From: YA12-FULL-51-18 sp041665305
Lineage (GTDB): Bacteria; Elusimicrobiota; Elusimicrobia; Elusimicrobiales; UBA9959
Reading direction: 5' to 3'
Length of the DNA stretch: 20,221 nucleotides
NCBI GenBank assembly: GCA_041665305.1
Contig: JBAYJD010000049.1
Span: forward strand, 1 to 20,221
In this document: piece by piece, positions 13,944-20,221 of the stretch
Layout of the letters: every line of letters starts with the position of its first letter
Numbering within the stretch: the first letter of the stretch is position 1
Notes under the pieces: model-generated
Databases searched by the model: none
Told to the model about the DNA's origin: nothing
What the model saw: only the letters and a program-made list of their open reading frames with translations
Program-made: the position numbers and the translations under genes

Positions 13944-16900
13944 ATATTTCTTTTTAAACCATTCCTGAAGGTCGTCGAACAGCGTGTAGGTGACCGGCGT
14001 CATTAAAAGCGTGATCAAAAGCGACAGCGACTGTCCGCCTATGATGACCCAGGCCATCGCGCGCCTGGAGCCCGAACCCGCGCCGGTGCCGAGCGCCGTC
14101 GGGATCATGCTGGCCACCAGAGTCAGCGTGGTCATCAGGATGGGGCGCAGCCTGGTGCGATTGGCTTCTATGGACGCCGTATGGCGCGTCATGCCTTTGG
14201 CGCGCAGGGTGTTGGTGTAGTCGACCTGCAGGATGGAGTTCTTCTTCACTATGCCGAACAGCATGAAGATGCCCATTATGCTGAACAGCGTCATGTTCTG
14301 GCCCGTTACGAACAGCGAGATGACGGCGAACGGCAGCGTCAGCGGCAGGGCTATGATAATCGAGATCGGGTAAACGAAACTTTCGAACTGGCTGGCCAGC
14401 ACGATATAGATGAAGATGAAAGACATCAGGAACGCCATGACGAACCCCATAAGCATCCTGCCCAGCTCTTTGGACCTGCCGGTGGCCCCGGCGGCGTATT
14501 CAGCCGGGACATGCAGCGCCTTGAAGGCGTTGTCGGCCTCTTTCAGCATGGTCCCAAGCGGCATCCCGGTGGTGTTCGCCTCTACGGTGATCTTGCGCTG
14601 GCGGTTGAGGCGCTCTATCTGGGTGGGCCCGAAGCCCTCCACCACGCGGGCGACATTGTCGAGGCGCACCGTTTTCCCGCCCAGAGCCGGGACGACCATG
14701 GCTTCTATAACATCTTTCCTGTCGCGGAAATTTTTGTCGGCGCGCACCCGCACCTGGTAGAGGTCGTCGGCGTCCTTGAATTTGGTTATATCCTCTTCCC
14801 CGCCCACCAGCGTGCGCAGGGAAAAAGCGATATCCTCGATCTTTACGCCCAGGTCATGCGCCCGGTCGCGGTCTATTTCCACGCGGTATTCCGGCCTGGC
14901 GTACGAGAAGCTCAGGTCCACATCCACCACTCCTTTAAGGGACCTCATGTGGTCGGCTATCGCTTTGGCGTAGATCTGCAATTTGTCCAGTTCGGGACCG
15001 GTTACCACGAACTGGAATTCTTTTTCGCCGCCGCCTCCGAAGCCTCCCACGGGCGCGACCGAGGTGCGCAGGCTGGTGTACTTGGAGACCATGGCCCGCG
15101 AAGTCGCCATGATCTCTTTGAGGGGGGGGCGCTTGGACAGGTCCACCAGCTGCGCCATGATATAACCCTCGTTCACGGAGGGGGCGCCGGAGTGGGAGCC
15201 GGTGCCGGTGCCTATGGAAGAAAGGGTGGTGGTCACATAGGGGATGGTCTTGGTTTCAGCCTCGATCTGCGTGAAGATCTGCTTCATGACCTCCAGGCTG
15301 GTCCCTTCGGGGGCTTTGATGTTTATCTGGTACTGGCCGGTGTCGTCGGCGGGCAGGAAGTCCTTGCCTATGAACAGGAAGAGCGGGATCATGGACAGCA
15401 TGATCCCTATGGAACCGAGGACCATGAACTTGCGGTGCGTCAGCGCCCATTCAAGCAGGACTATGTAGCGTTTCGCCAGGAGCTCGTTTATATGGTCGGT
15501 GAATTTCTGCAGTTTCGTTTTTTCGCTGTTCTTGACTTTAAGGAACAGGGAACAAAGCATCGGCGTAAGCGTCAGGGCCACGAAGGTGCTGACGGCCACC
15601 GCGAAGGCTATGGTGAGGCCGTAGCTTTTTACGAACCTGCCTATGATGCCCCCCATGTAGGCCAGGGGCAGGAAGATCACGATGAGGGACAGCGACATGG
15701 CCAGCACCGCGAAAGCGATCTCGGCCGAGCCCTCCAGCGCCGCTTTGACCGGCGAGATCCTGTGCTCCTCCATGTGCCGGTAAATGTTCTCCAGCATGAC
15801 TATGGCGTCGTCTATGACGATGCCCACCGCTATCGTAAGGCCCAGCAGCGTCATGTTGTTGAGCGTAAAACCGGCGTAATCCATGAACATGAAAGTGGCG
15901 ATGAGCGACGCGGGAATGGCCATGGCGGAGATGACGGTCGAGCGGAAGTCCCCTATGAACAACAGCACCATGAGGCCCGCCAGCAGAGCCCCCAGCACCA
16001 GATGCTCCTTGACCGTATCGACAGACCCTTTTATGAACTCGGACTGGTCGCCGACTATCCTGGTCTCCACGCCCTGCGGTATTATGGACCGTATGCCGTC
16101 CAGTTTTTCCCGGATCTTCCTTACGACCTCTACGGTATTGGTGCCCGACTGCTTTTTAACCACCAGGGTTACGGCGGGCTTTCCGTTCAGATAGGAGGCG
16201 GTGGTCATGTACTGGCCGGTGTCTTCCACCCGGGCGATATCCGAAATGCGTATGGGAGTGCCGTTGACGCTTGTTATAACTATGGAATTGAATTCCTTTA
16301 CATCCTTGATGCGGCCGAGCGTGCGCAGTACGAATTCTTTGTCCGCCTGCTCCACCTTGCCGCCGGGGATCTCTATGTTTTGCTGGGTGATGGCGTCTTT
16401 AAGCTGTTTGGTGGAAATATTCAGCGAGGCCATCTTAAGCGGGTTGACCACTATATGGATCTCCCGTTCCCGGCCTCCGATCACATCCACGGAGCCTACG
16501 CCGTCCACCGTCTCGATGTTTTCCTTTATTTTTTTCTTCGCGAAGCGGGTCAGTTCCACAAGGTCCCTGTCTCCGGAGACCACGATATTGACCACGGCGA
16601 CGGCGCCTATATCAAATTTGCCGACCACGGGCTGGTCCGTGCCCTGGGGCAGCTGGGCCAGAACGGAATTGACCTTGTCGCGCACATCCTGCGCCGCGAC
16701 ATCGCCGTTCTTTTCAAGCACGAACTTTATCATTATGACGGACAGTCCTTCGTAGCTGGTGGACGCCAGGTCTTCTATGCCGGAGATGGTGTTTACGGCC
16801 TCTTCTATGGGTTTGGTCACGGAGGATTCTATCTCCTCCGGACCCGCGCCGCGCAGCGAAGTCTGTATTACCACGAAAGGGAATTCCACATTGGGGAACA

Positions 16901-17006
16901 GGTCCACCCCGAGGCGGAAGTAGGAGAACGCTCCCATCACCACCAGGGCCGTTATCATCATGGTGGTAAGTATGGGGCGTTTGACCGCAAGTTCTGTGAT
17001 TTTCAT
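13926..17006 (-). CDS. RND-family efflux pump inner-membrane transporter (HAE1/AcrB type)
   Basis: 1026 residues, full length. It opens MKITELAVKRPILTTMMITALVVMGAFSYF (first membrane helix); the large periplasmic loops and the two sets of membrane helices of RND transporters are present. The proton-relay pair D399-D400 lies in GIVIDDAIVMLEN, and the partner Lys is in GIVKKNSILQVDY of the C-terminal half. Glycine-rich switch-type loops occur in the second periplasmic domain. It drives export of drugs, dyes or similar compounds using the proton gradient, with the adaptor and channel encoded just upstream. AAGG 5-8 bp before ATG 17006 is the ribosome-binding site and lies next to family A palindrome copy 2. 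Substrate cannot be deduced. Confidence 0.96.
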   Translation of the reverse strand: MKITELAVKRPILTTMMITALVVMGAFSYFRLGVDLFPNVEFPFVVIQTSLRGAGPEEIESSVTKPIEEAVNTISGIEDLASTSYEGLSVIMIKFVLEKNGDVAAQDVRDKVNSVLAQLPQGTDQPVVGKFDIGAVAVVNIVVSGDRDLVELTRFAKKKIKENIETVDGVGSVDVIGGREREIHIVVNPLKMASLNISTKQLKDAITQQNIEIPGGKVEQADKEFVLRTLGRIKDVKEFNSIVITSVNGTPIRISDIARVEDTGQYMTTASYLNGKPAVTLVVKKQSGTNTVEVVRKIREKLDGIRSIIPQGVETRIVGDQSEFIKGSVDTVKEHLVLGALLAGLMVLLFIGDFRSTVISAMAIPASLIATFMFMDYAGFTLNNMTLLGLTIAVGIVIDDAIVMLENIYRHMEEHRISPVKAALEGSAEIAFAVLAMSLSLIVIFLPLAYMGGIIGRFVKSYGLTIAFAVAVSTFVALTLTPMLCSLFLKVKNSEKTKLQKFTDHINELLAKRYIVLLEWALTHRKFMVLGSIGIMLSMIPLFLFIGKDFLPADDTGQYQINIKAPEGTSLEVMKQIFTQIEAETKTIPYVTTTLSSIGTGTGSHSGAPSVNEGYIMAQLVDLSKRPPLKEIMATSRAMVSKYTSLRTSVAPVGGFGGGGEKEFQFVVTGPELDKLQIYAKAIADHMRSLKGVVDVDLSFSYARPEYRVEIDRDRAHDLGVKIEDIAFSLRTLVGGEEDITKFKDADDLYQVRVRADKNFRDRKDVIEAMVVPALGGKTVRLDNVARVVEGFGPTQIERLNRQRKITVEANTTGMPLGTMLKEADNAFKALHVPAEYAAGATGRSKELGRMLMGFVMAFLMSFIFIYIVLASQFESFVYPISIIIALPLTLPFAVISLFVTGQNMTLFSIMGIFMLFGIVKKNSILQVDYTNTLRAKGMTRHTASIEANRTRLRPILMTTLTLVASMIPTALGTGAGSGSRRAMAWVIIGGQSLSLLITLLMTPVTYTLFDDLQEWFKKKYKTGEL

Positions 17007-17015
17007 AAAGCCTTG

Positions 17016-17042
17016 TAAAAATTTTCGCCGCGAAAGTTTTTA
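17016..17042. repeat. AT-rich palindrome, repeat family A copy 2
   Basis: TAAAAATTTTCG (17016-17027) pairs with CGAAAGTTTTTA (17031-17042) around CCG with one mismatch. It has the same arm length and 3-nt loop as the copy at 4156-4184. Here it sits just upstream of the RND pump start on the minus strand. Confidence 0.6.
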
Positions 17043-17045
17043 GCA

Positions 17046-17085
17046 TAAAATGTCGTCTTACGACATTTTATCTTACGGCATTTTA
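17046..17085. repeat. Palindromic repeat family B copy 2, with a duplicated arm
   Basis: TAAAATGTCG (17046-17055) and CGACATTTTA (17061-17070) pair perfectly across TCTTA. A second unit, TCTTA plus CGGCATTTTA (17071-17085), repeats the right half in tandem. The element includes the stop codon of the adaptor gene, as copy 1 includes the scpB stop. It lies within the efflux operon, between adaptor and pump. Confidence 0.75.
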
Positions 17086-17981
17086 TTCTGCACTTTTATC
17101 TTACTCCCGTCCTTCAGGCCGTAGAGACCGAAGGTTATCAGTTCTTCCCCGGCTTTAAGTCCTCCGGAGAGCTCTATATAGTCGCCGTTGCTGATCCCGG
17201 TCTTCACTTCCCGGCGCGCGGCCGTTCCGTCGGCCGGAACAAAAATATACGACCTGCCGTTTTCGGCGAGGACCGCGGCGGAGGGCACGGCCACCGCTCC
17301 CTGTTTGGCGCCCACCACCAGGCGGATCTCGGAAAACATCCCGGGTTTCAGGCGGTTATCCGAGTTGTCGGCCAGCAGTTCTATTACGGCGCTTCTTGTG
17401 CGGGTGTCCACCACGGGGCTAATGCGGTAGACCCTGGCGCGGAACAGCTTGTCGGGGAAGGCGTCTACCTTGATGTAGGCCTGCTGGTTCATAAAAACCT
17501 TGCCCATGTACCGTTCCGGCACATCGAGTACCACGCGCACCCGGCCCTGGCTGACCACCAGGGCGATCGGGGTCTGGGGCGTGACATTGGCGCCGGAATC
17601 CTGGTAAACGCGGCCTATCACGCCGTTCAGGGTCGAAGGGACCGGCGCCGGTTCATAGACCACGCCGGGCTCGTCCCGTTCTATCAGCGCCACGGTCTGG
17701 TCTTTCTTTACCGCGTCGCCTTCCGTCACCAGGTTCCTTAAAAGTTTGCCGGAAACCCTGGGGTAAAGCATGGCTTCGTCCATGGCCTTCACGGACCCCA
17801 CCAGTATGAGGTAATCCTCTATATCCTTCACCTGGGCGCGGTCCGTCTTGACCAGGAACCTGTCTTTTTCAAGCGCATTGAAGGCTTCCAGGTCCTTGTT
17901 CTTGCAGCCCGCCGCTATGAGCGCGGCCGCCAGAACGGCGAATAACGAACAATGGAACTCGGATAATTTTTTTATTTTCAT
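17073..17981 (-). CDS. Membrane-fusion (HlyD/AcrA-type) lipoprotein adaptor of RND pump
   Basis: ATG 17981 is chosen because it gives a lipoprotein signal peptide, MKIKKLSEFHCSLFAVLAAALIAAGC, with lipobox IAAGC; longer frames add a polar N-terminus overlapping the previous gene. The 302-residue product has split lipoyl/barrel-sandwich halves (ILVGSVKAMDEAMLYPRVSGKLLRNLVTEGDAVKKDQ and the later NGVIGRVYQDSGANV), a beta-barrel (VVLDVPERYMGKV, LKPGMFSEIRLVV) and a C-terminal membrane-proximal domain. The helical hairpin is very short, so channel contact may be small. It bridges the inner-membrane pump and the outer-membrane channel. It starts 59 bp after the TetR-TolC ORF and ends 66 bp before the pump. 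Confidence 0.93.
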   Translation of the reverse strand: MKIKKLSEFHCSLFAVLAAALIAAGCKNKDLEAFNALEKDRFLVKTDRAQVKDIEDYLILVGSVKAMDEAMLYPRVSGKLLRNLVTEGDAVKKDQTVALIERDEPGVVYEPAPVPSTLNGVIGRVYQDSGANVTPQTPIALVVSQGRVRVVLDVPERYMGKVFMNQQAYIKVDAFPDKLFRARVYRISPVVDTRTRSAVIELLADNSDNRLKPGMFSEIRLVVGAKQGAVAVPSAAVLAENGRSYIFVPADGTAARREVKTGISNGDYIELSGGLKAGEELITFGLYGLKDGSKIKVQNKMP

Positions 17982-18040
17982 AAATTCACGGTCTCGCATT
18001 TCTTCGGACTTTTGCGTATTCTCCGGGAGCGGACGCTTTT

Positions 18041-19975
18041 CTACTCGCCTATCGTCCACTTAAGCTCCGCGTCGTCCGAACAAGTGTCGTGCAGGGCCTG
18101 GATGTAAAGAGTTTGCGATTTGTTTAGGGCCAGCGAGGTGTCGTTGAGCTCCAGCTGGCTGGCAAGTCCGTTCCTGAAACGGATCTCGGTGGCGGTCAGC
18201 GTTTTTCTGGCGGTTTCCACCGAGGCGGTTTGGGACTCAAGCCTCATCGAGGCCTCTTTCAAGCCGAGCCAGGCTTTCTTTACCTCTATCTTTATCCTGC
18301 GCTCCAGTTCTTTCAGGTTGGTTTCGGCGATCTCCGCCTGAAAACGGGCCTGCCTGACCCTGGAAGAGGCGCTGCCGCCGGAAAAGATCGGAAGTGAAAG
18401 CCTTAAGCCCGCCGTCGTGCTCCAGCTTTGGCCGGACTTGCCCGGAAAACCGGAATCCGACTGGCCCTGGAACTGTCTGGAGGCGAAAGCGCTGACATAT
18501 GGGTAATGCCCTGCCTGTTCGATCTTTATCATTTCCCTGTAGAGGTCGCGCTGGAGTCTGGCGTCCCGGTATTCCGGCCTGTTCAAAAGCGCGGTTTTAT
18601 AAAGTTCGTCTATCCCGCCGAGGCCGTTCTTGGCGCAGGCAAGGCTGTCGGTGAGCGTTATGTTCGTTTCGGGATCCAGGCCGAGCAGGGTTTTAAGCTC
18701 TATAAGGCCTTCCTCGTACAGGTTCCAGGCCTGGGTGAGGGCCGGTTCGGTGTTCGACACCTCCACCTTCTGCCGTAGCACCATAAGGTCGCTGGCCATG
18801 CCCTGCTTATACTGGGCCTCTATCGTGCCCAGATGCTGCACGGCCAGGTTCAGGGATTCGCGCTGTATGGCCGCCAGGGAGCTTGAAAGCAATACCGCGT
18901 AGTACATTTGTTTTACGGATTTGGAGATTTCGTTCCGGGCCGTTTTCAGCCGTTCATCGGAATCGTCCGCGTACAGCCGGGCCATTCTGATGCCTGTGTA
19001 AACTTTGCCGCCGGCCCAGAGAACCTGGTCAAGGTCCAGGGAGCCGGCATAAGCGTTCTTAAGGCCGGCCGTTATTTTTGTCCCGCCGAAAAAAAAGGCC
19101 GGGGATTCTATGTTGCGGGTGTATTGGCCGGAGGCGCTCAGCTGAGGGAAGACGGTCCCCCAATACTCCTTCACCTTTTCCTTATAGATGTTCCTGGTTT
19201 CTTCCGCCGTTACCACCGTCGCGTTGTTTTTCAGGGCGGTTTCGACCGCGTCGTTCAGGCTGAGTTCCCGCCCTCGGGGTTCGCGGCCGGCCTGGCCGGG
19301 AAGTCCGGCCGCTCCGGCCCGCGCTACGCACGCCGGCGCGGCGCAGAGGAGCATGATCATGGCCGCGGTTTTAAGCCCGCGCGACCCGGCGCAGATTATC
19401 CTGGCGAAGCGCGCGGGTATGCCGGCGTCCAGCGCCGCCGCGCCGCTTTCCTTGGCCTCTATTAAAAAATAGGTAAGGGAGGCGCTTACAAGGTGCAGGA
19501 TGTCGGCGGCGGCCTCTTCCGCCACCTCTCCTTTACCGGCGGCGGAGGAAATGATCCGCTTGAGTTTTTTGCGATGCTCTTTTTTTATTTCAAGCGCCAT
19601 GCCGCTTAGCGCGCCTTCGGACGGCGAGGCGATTATTTTAAGCGCGCATTTCGGCATGTCGGGGTGTTTCTTTATAAAACTCAGGTGGCTGCCCAGGATC
19701 AGCGCTATCTTTTTTTCAAGCGTGCTGGCCTCGTCCAGAACCAGCGGATCCAGTTCGCGAAAGTGTTTGGAGCCTTCCTGGAAGGCTGCCCGGATCAGGG
19801 TTTCCTTGTCCTTGAAATAGTAATAAAGCACGGGCTTGGTTATGTTCAGGTGGGAGGCTATTTCGCGCATGGAGACCGCGTCCGGGCCTTTTTCGGACAT
19901 CATTCTTACGGCGGTTCCGAGGATCTTAAGCCTGGTCTTGTCGCCCTTGGCTGTTTTTTCTTTTTGTCCCTTCAT
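18041..19975 (-). CDS. TetR-family repressor fused in frame to TolC-family outer-membrane channel
   Basis: One uninterrupted 644-codon frame. Residues 12-65 are a TetR helix-turn-helix (VSMREIASHLNITKPVLYYYFKDKETLI), and 66-198 a helical ligand-binding domain, a normal full TetR length. Residues 199-222 (RGLKTAAMIMLLCAAPACVARA) look like a Sec signal peptide, with possible cleavage after ARA. Residues 235-644 are a complete TolC/OEP protein with two homologous halves (start RELSLNDAVETALKNN; LDQVLWAGGKVYTGIRMA; second-half LSLPIFSGGSASSRVRQA). No stop lies between the parts, and no ribosome-binding site precedes the internal ATGs at 19360 and 19354. It begins the efflux operon, directly behind a promoter and TetR-type operator. 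Caveat: the +2 frame has a TAA at 19373-19371, so a sequencing indel could have joined two overlapping genes. Confidence 0.9.
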   Translation of the reverse strand: MKGQKEKTAKGDKTRLKILGTAVRMMSEKGPDAVSMREIASHLNITKPVLYYYFKDKETLIRAAFQEGSKHFRELDPLVLDEASTLEKKIALILGSHLSFIKKHPDMPKCALKIIASPSEGALSGMALEIKKEHRKKLKRIISSAAGKGEVAEEAAADILHLVSASLTYFLIEAKESGAAALDAGIPARFARIICAGSRGLKTAAMIMLLCAAPACVARAGAAGLPGQAGREPRGRELSLNDAVETALKNNATVVTAEETRNIYKEKVKEYWGTVFPQLSASGQYTRNIESPAFFFGGTKITAGLKNAYAGSLDLDQVLWAGGKVYTGIRMARLYADDSDERLKTARNEISKSVKQMYYAVLLSSSLAAIQRESLNLAVQHLGTIEAQYKQGMASDLMVLRQKVEVSNTEPALTQAWNLYEEGLIELKTLLGLDPETNITLTDSLACAKNGLGGIDELYKTALLNRPEYRDARLQRDLYREMIKIEQAGHYPYVSAFASRQFQGQSDSGFPGKSGQSWSTTAGLRLSLPIFSGGSASSRVRQARFQAEIAETNLKELERRIKIEVKKAWLGLKEASMRLESQTASVETARKTLTATEIRFRNGLASQLELNDTSLALNKSQTLYIQALHDTCSDDAELKWTIGE

Positions 19976-19982
19976 ATAAAAC

Positions 19983-20000
19983 CTACCTACCGGTAGATAG
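19983..20000. promoter_or_regulatory. 18-bp operator palindrome, probable TetR binding site
   Basis: CTACCTACC and GGTAGATAG are half-sites of 9 bp with a single mismatch, centred on CTACCGGTAG. It begins directly after the -10 element on the minus strand and covers the expected transcription start, 8 bp before the TetR-TolC ATG. Position and symmetry fit autorepression by the encoded TetR domain. Confidence 0.75.
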
Positions 20001-20030
20001 ATTATAACAGCAGGCCCGGCCGGCTGTCAA
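20001..20030 (-). promoter_or_regulatory. Near-consensus promoter of the efflux operon
   Basis: On the minus strand TTGACA (20030-20025) and TATAAT (20006-20001) are both perfect consensus hexamers, 18 bp apart. Transcription would start near 19994, inside the operator palindrome, giving a leader of about 19 nt with an AGGT-containing ribosome-binding region. A strong promoter held down by a repressor is the usual layout for TetR-controlled pumps. Confidence 0.82.
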
Positions 20031-20031
20031 G

Positions 20032-20056
20032 TCAAAAGCGGCCCGGCCGCTTTTGA
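20032..20056. terminator. Palindromic terminator, probably bidirectional
   Basis: TCAAAAGCGGCC (20032-20043) and GGCCGCTTTTGA (20045-20056) are perfect complements around one base, giving a GC stem with A- and T-runs on its sides. It overlaps the region just upstream of the efflux promoter and would insulate it from minus-strand transcription entering from the right. Confidence 0.7.
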
Positions 20057-20221
20057 GCGCGGCTGGTGAAGTTCCTGGGCCATTTGCAGGGCTGTCCCAG
20101 GAAAATCCGGATAATTCTCACATTAGGTGGCGCAGAAGAGTCCATTCTCCCGCTAAATTTCATGCAAAGTGAGCAGAAAAACTTGTAATTCCGTAAAAGG
20201 GACATGTTTTTCACAGTAACC
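20057..20221. other. Non-coding right edge, possible mobile-element or REP-type end
   Basis: No convincing gene. TTCCTGGG (about 20073-20080) pairs with CCCAGGAA at 20096-20103. Near the edge, GGGACATGTTTTTCAC resembles, from memory, sequences at the flanks of Y1-type (REP-associated) transposase genes. The similarity is not verified, and the element, if any, continues outside the window. Confidence 0.25.

Noticed and set aside
14181..17018. 945-codon plus-strand ORF
   Set aside because: It is the antisense shadow of the RND pump gene; the composition (His/Gly/Asp rich, no domain) is that of a GC-codon mirror frame.
19352..19360. Separate tolC start at the internal ATG codons
   Set aside because: No ribosome-binding site, and starting there removes the positively charged n-region of the signal peptide. 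Not excluded, but the sequence does not favour it.

Overview
The window reads as a chromosomal piece of a moderately GC-rich, Gram-negative-type bacterium: it has a TolC-family outer-membrane channel, an RND efflux pump and a predicted lipoprotein adaptor. The housekeeping run M50 protease-trpS-scpA-scpB and the general protein style suggest an uncultured or deep lineage such as Elusimicrobiota. That placement is an impression from gene order, not a demonstrated match. The tryptophanyl-tRNA synthetase carries a four-cysteine pattern like the [4Fe-4S] site of Thermotoga TrpRS, which would fit an anaerobe.

Left end (1-3900), accessory region: a 5'-truncated type I-C cas1, an intact cas2, an AT-rich leader and a 13-repeat/12-spacer I-C CRISPR array. 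The distal end of the array runs directly into the 3' remnant of an ATP-binding/winged-helix regulator gene. A second small remnant (pRiA4b ORF-3-like) follows, then an intact AAA/DUF4143 ATPase behind a palindromic promoter region. This looks like a decaying, rearranged defence locus.

Middle (4150-13800): a minus-strand two-component pair (OmpR-type regulator followed by a soluble PAS-histidine kinase), then a plus-strand block of M50 membrane protease, trpS, scpA, scpB, a GalT-like nucleotidyltransferase, glgA and a small secreted protein of unknown function. trpS and scpA overlap by ATGA. Several intergenic hairpins break up the block.

Right end (13900-20060), minus strand: a complete tripartite efflux operon. 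It begins at a near-consensus sigma70-type promoter with an 18-bp operator palindrome just downstream of the -10. The first ORF is the most striking object in the window: a complete TetR-family repressor joined in frame, through a signal-peptide-like hydrophobic segment, to a complete TolC-family outer-membrane channel. The lipoprotein membrane-fusion adaptor and the RND pump follow. If the ORF is real, repressor and channel are made as one polypeptide and may be separated by signal peptidase.

Two short palindrome families recur between genes (family A near 4157 and 17016; family B near 10613 and 17046). They lie next to each other inside the efflux operon between the adaptor and pump genes.
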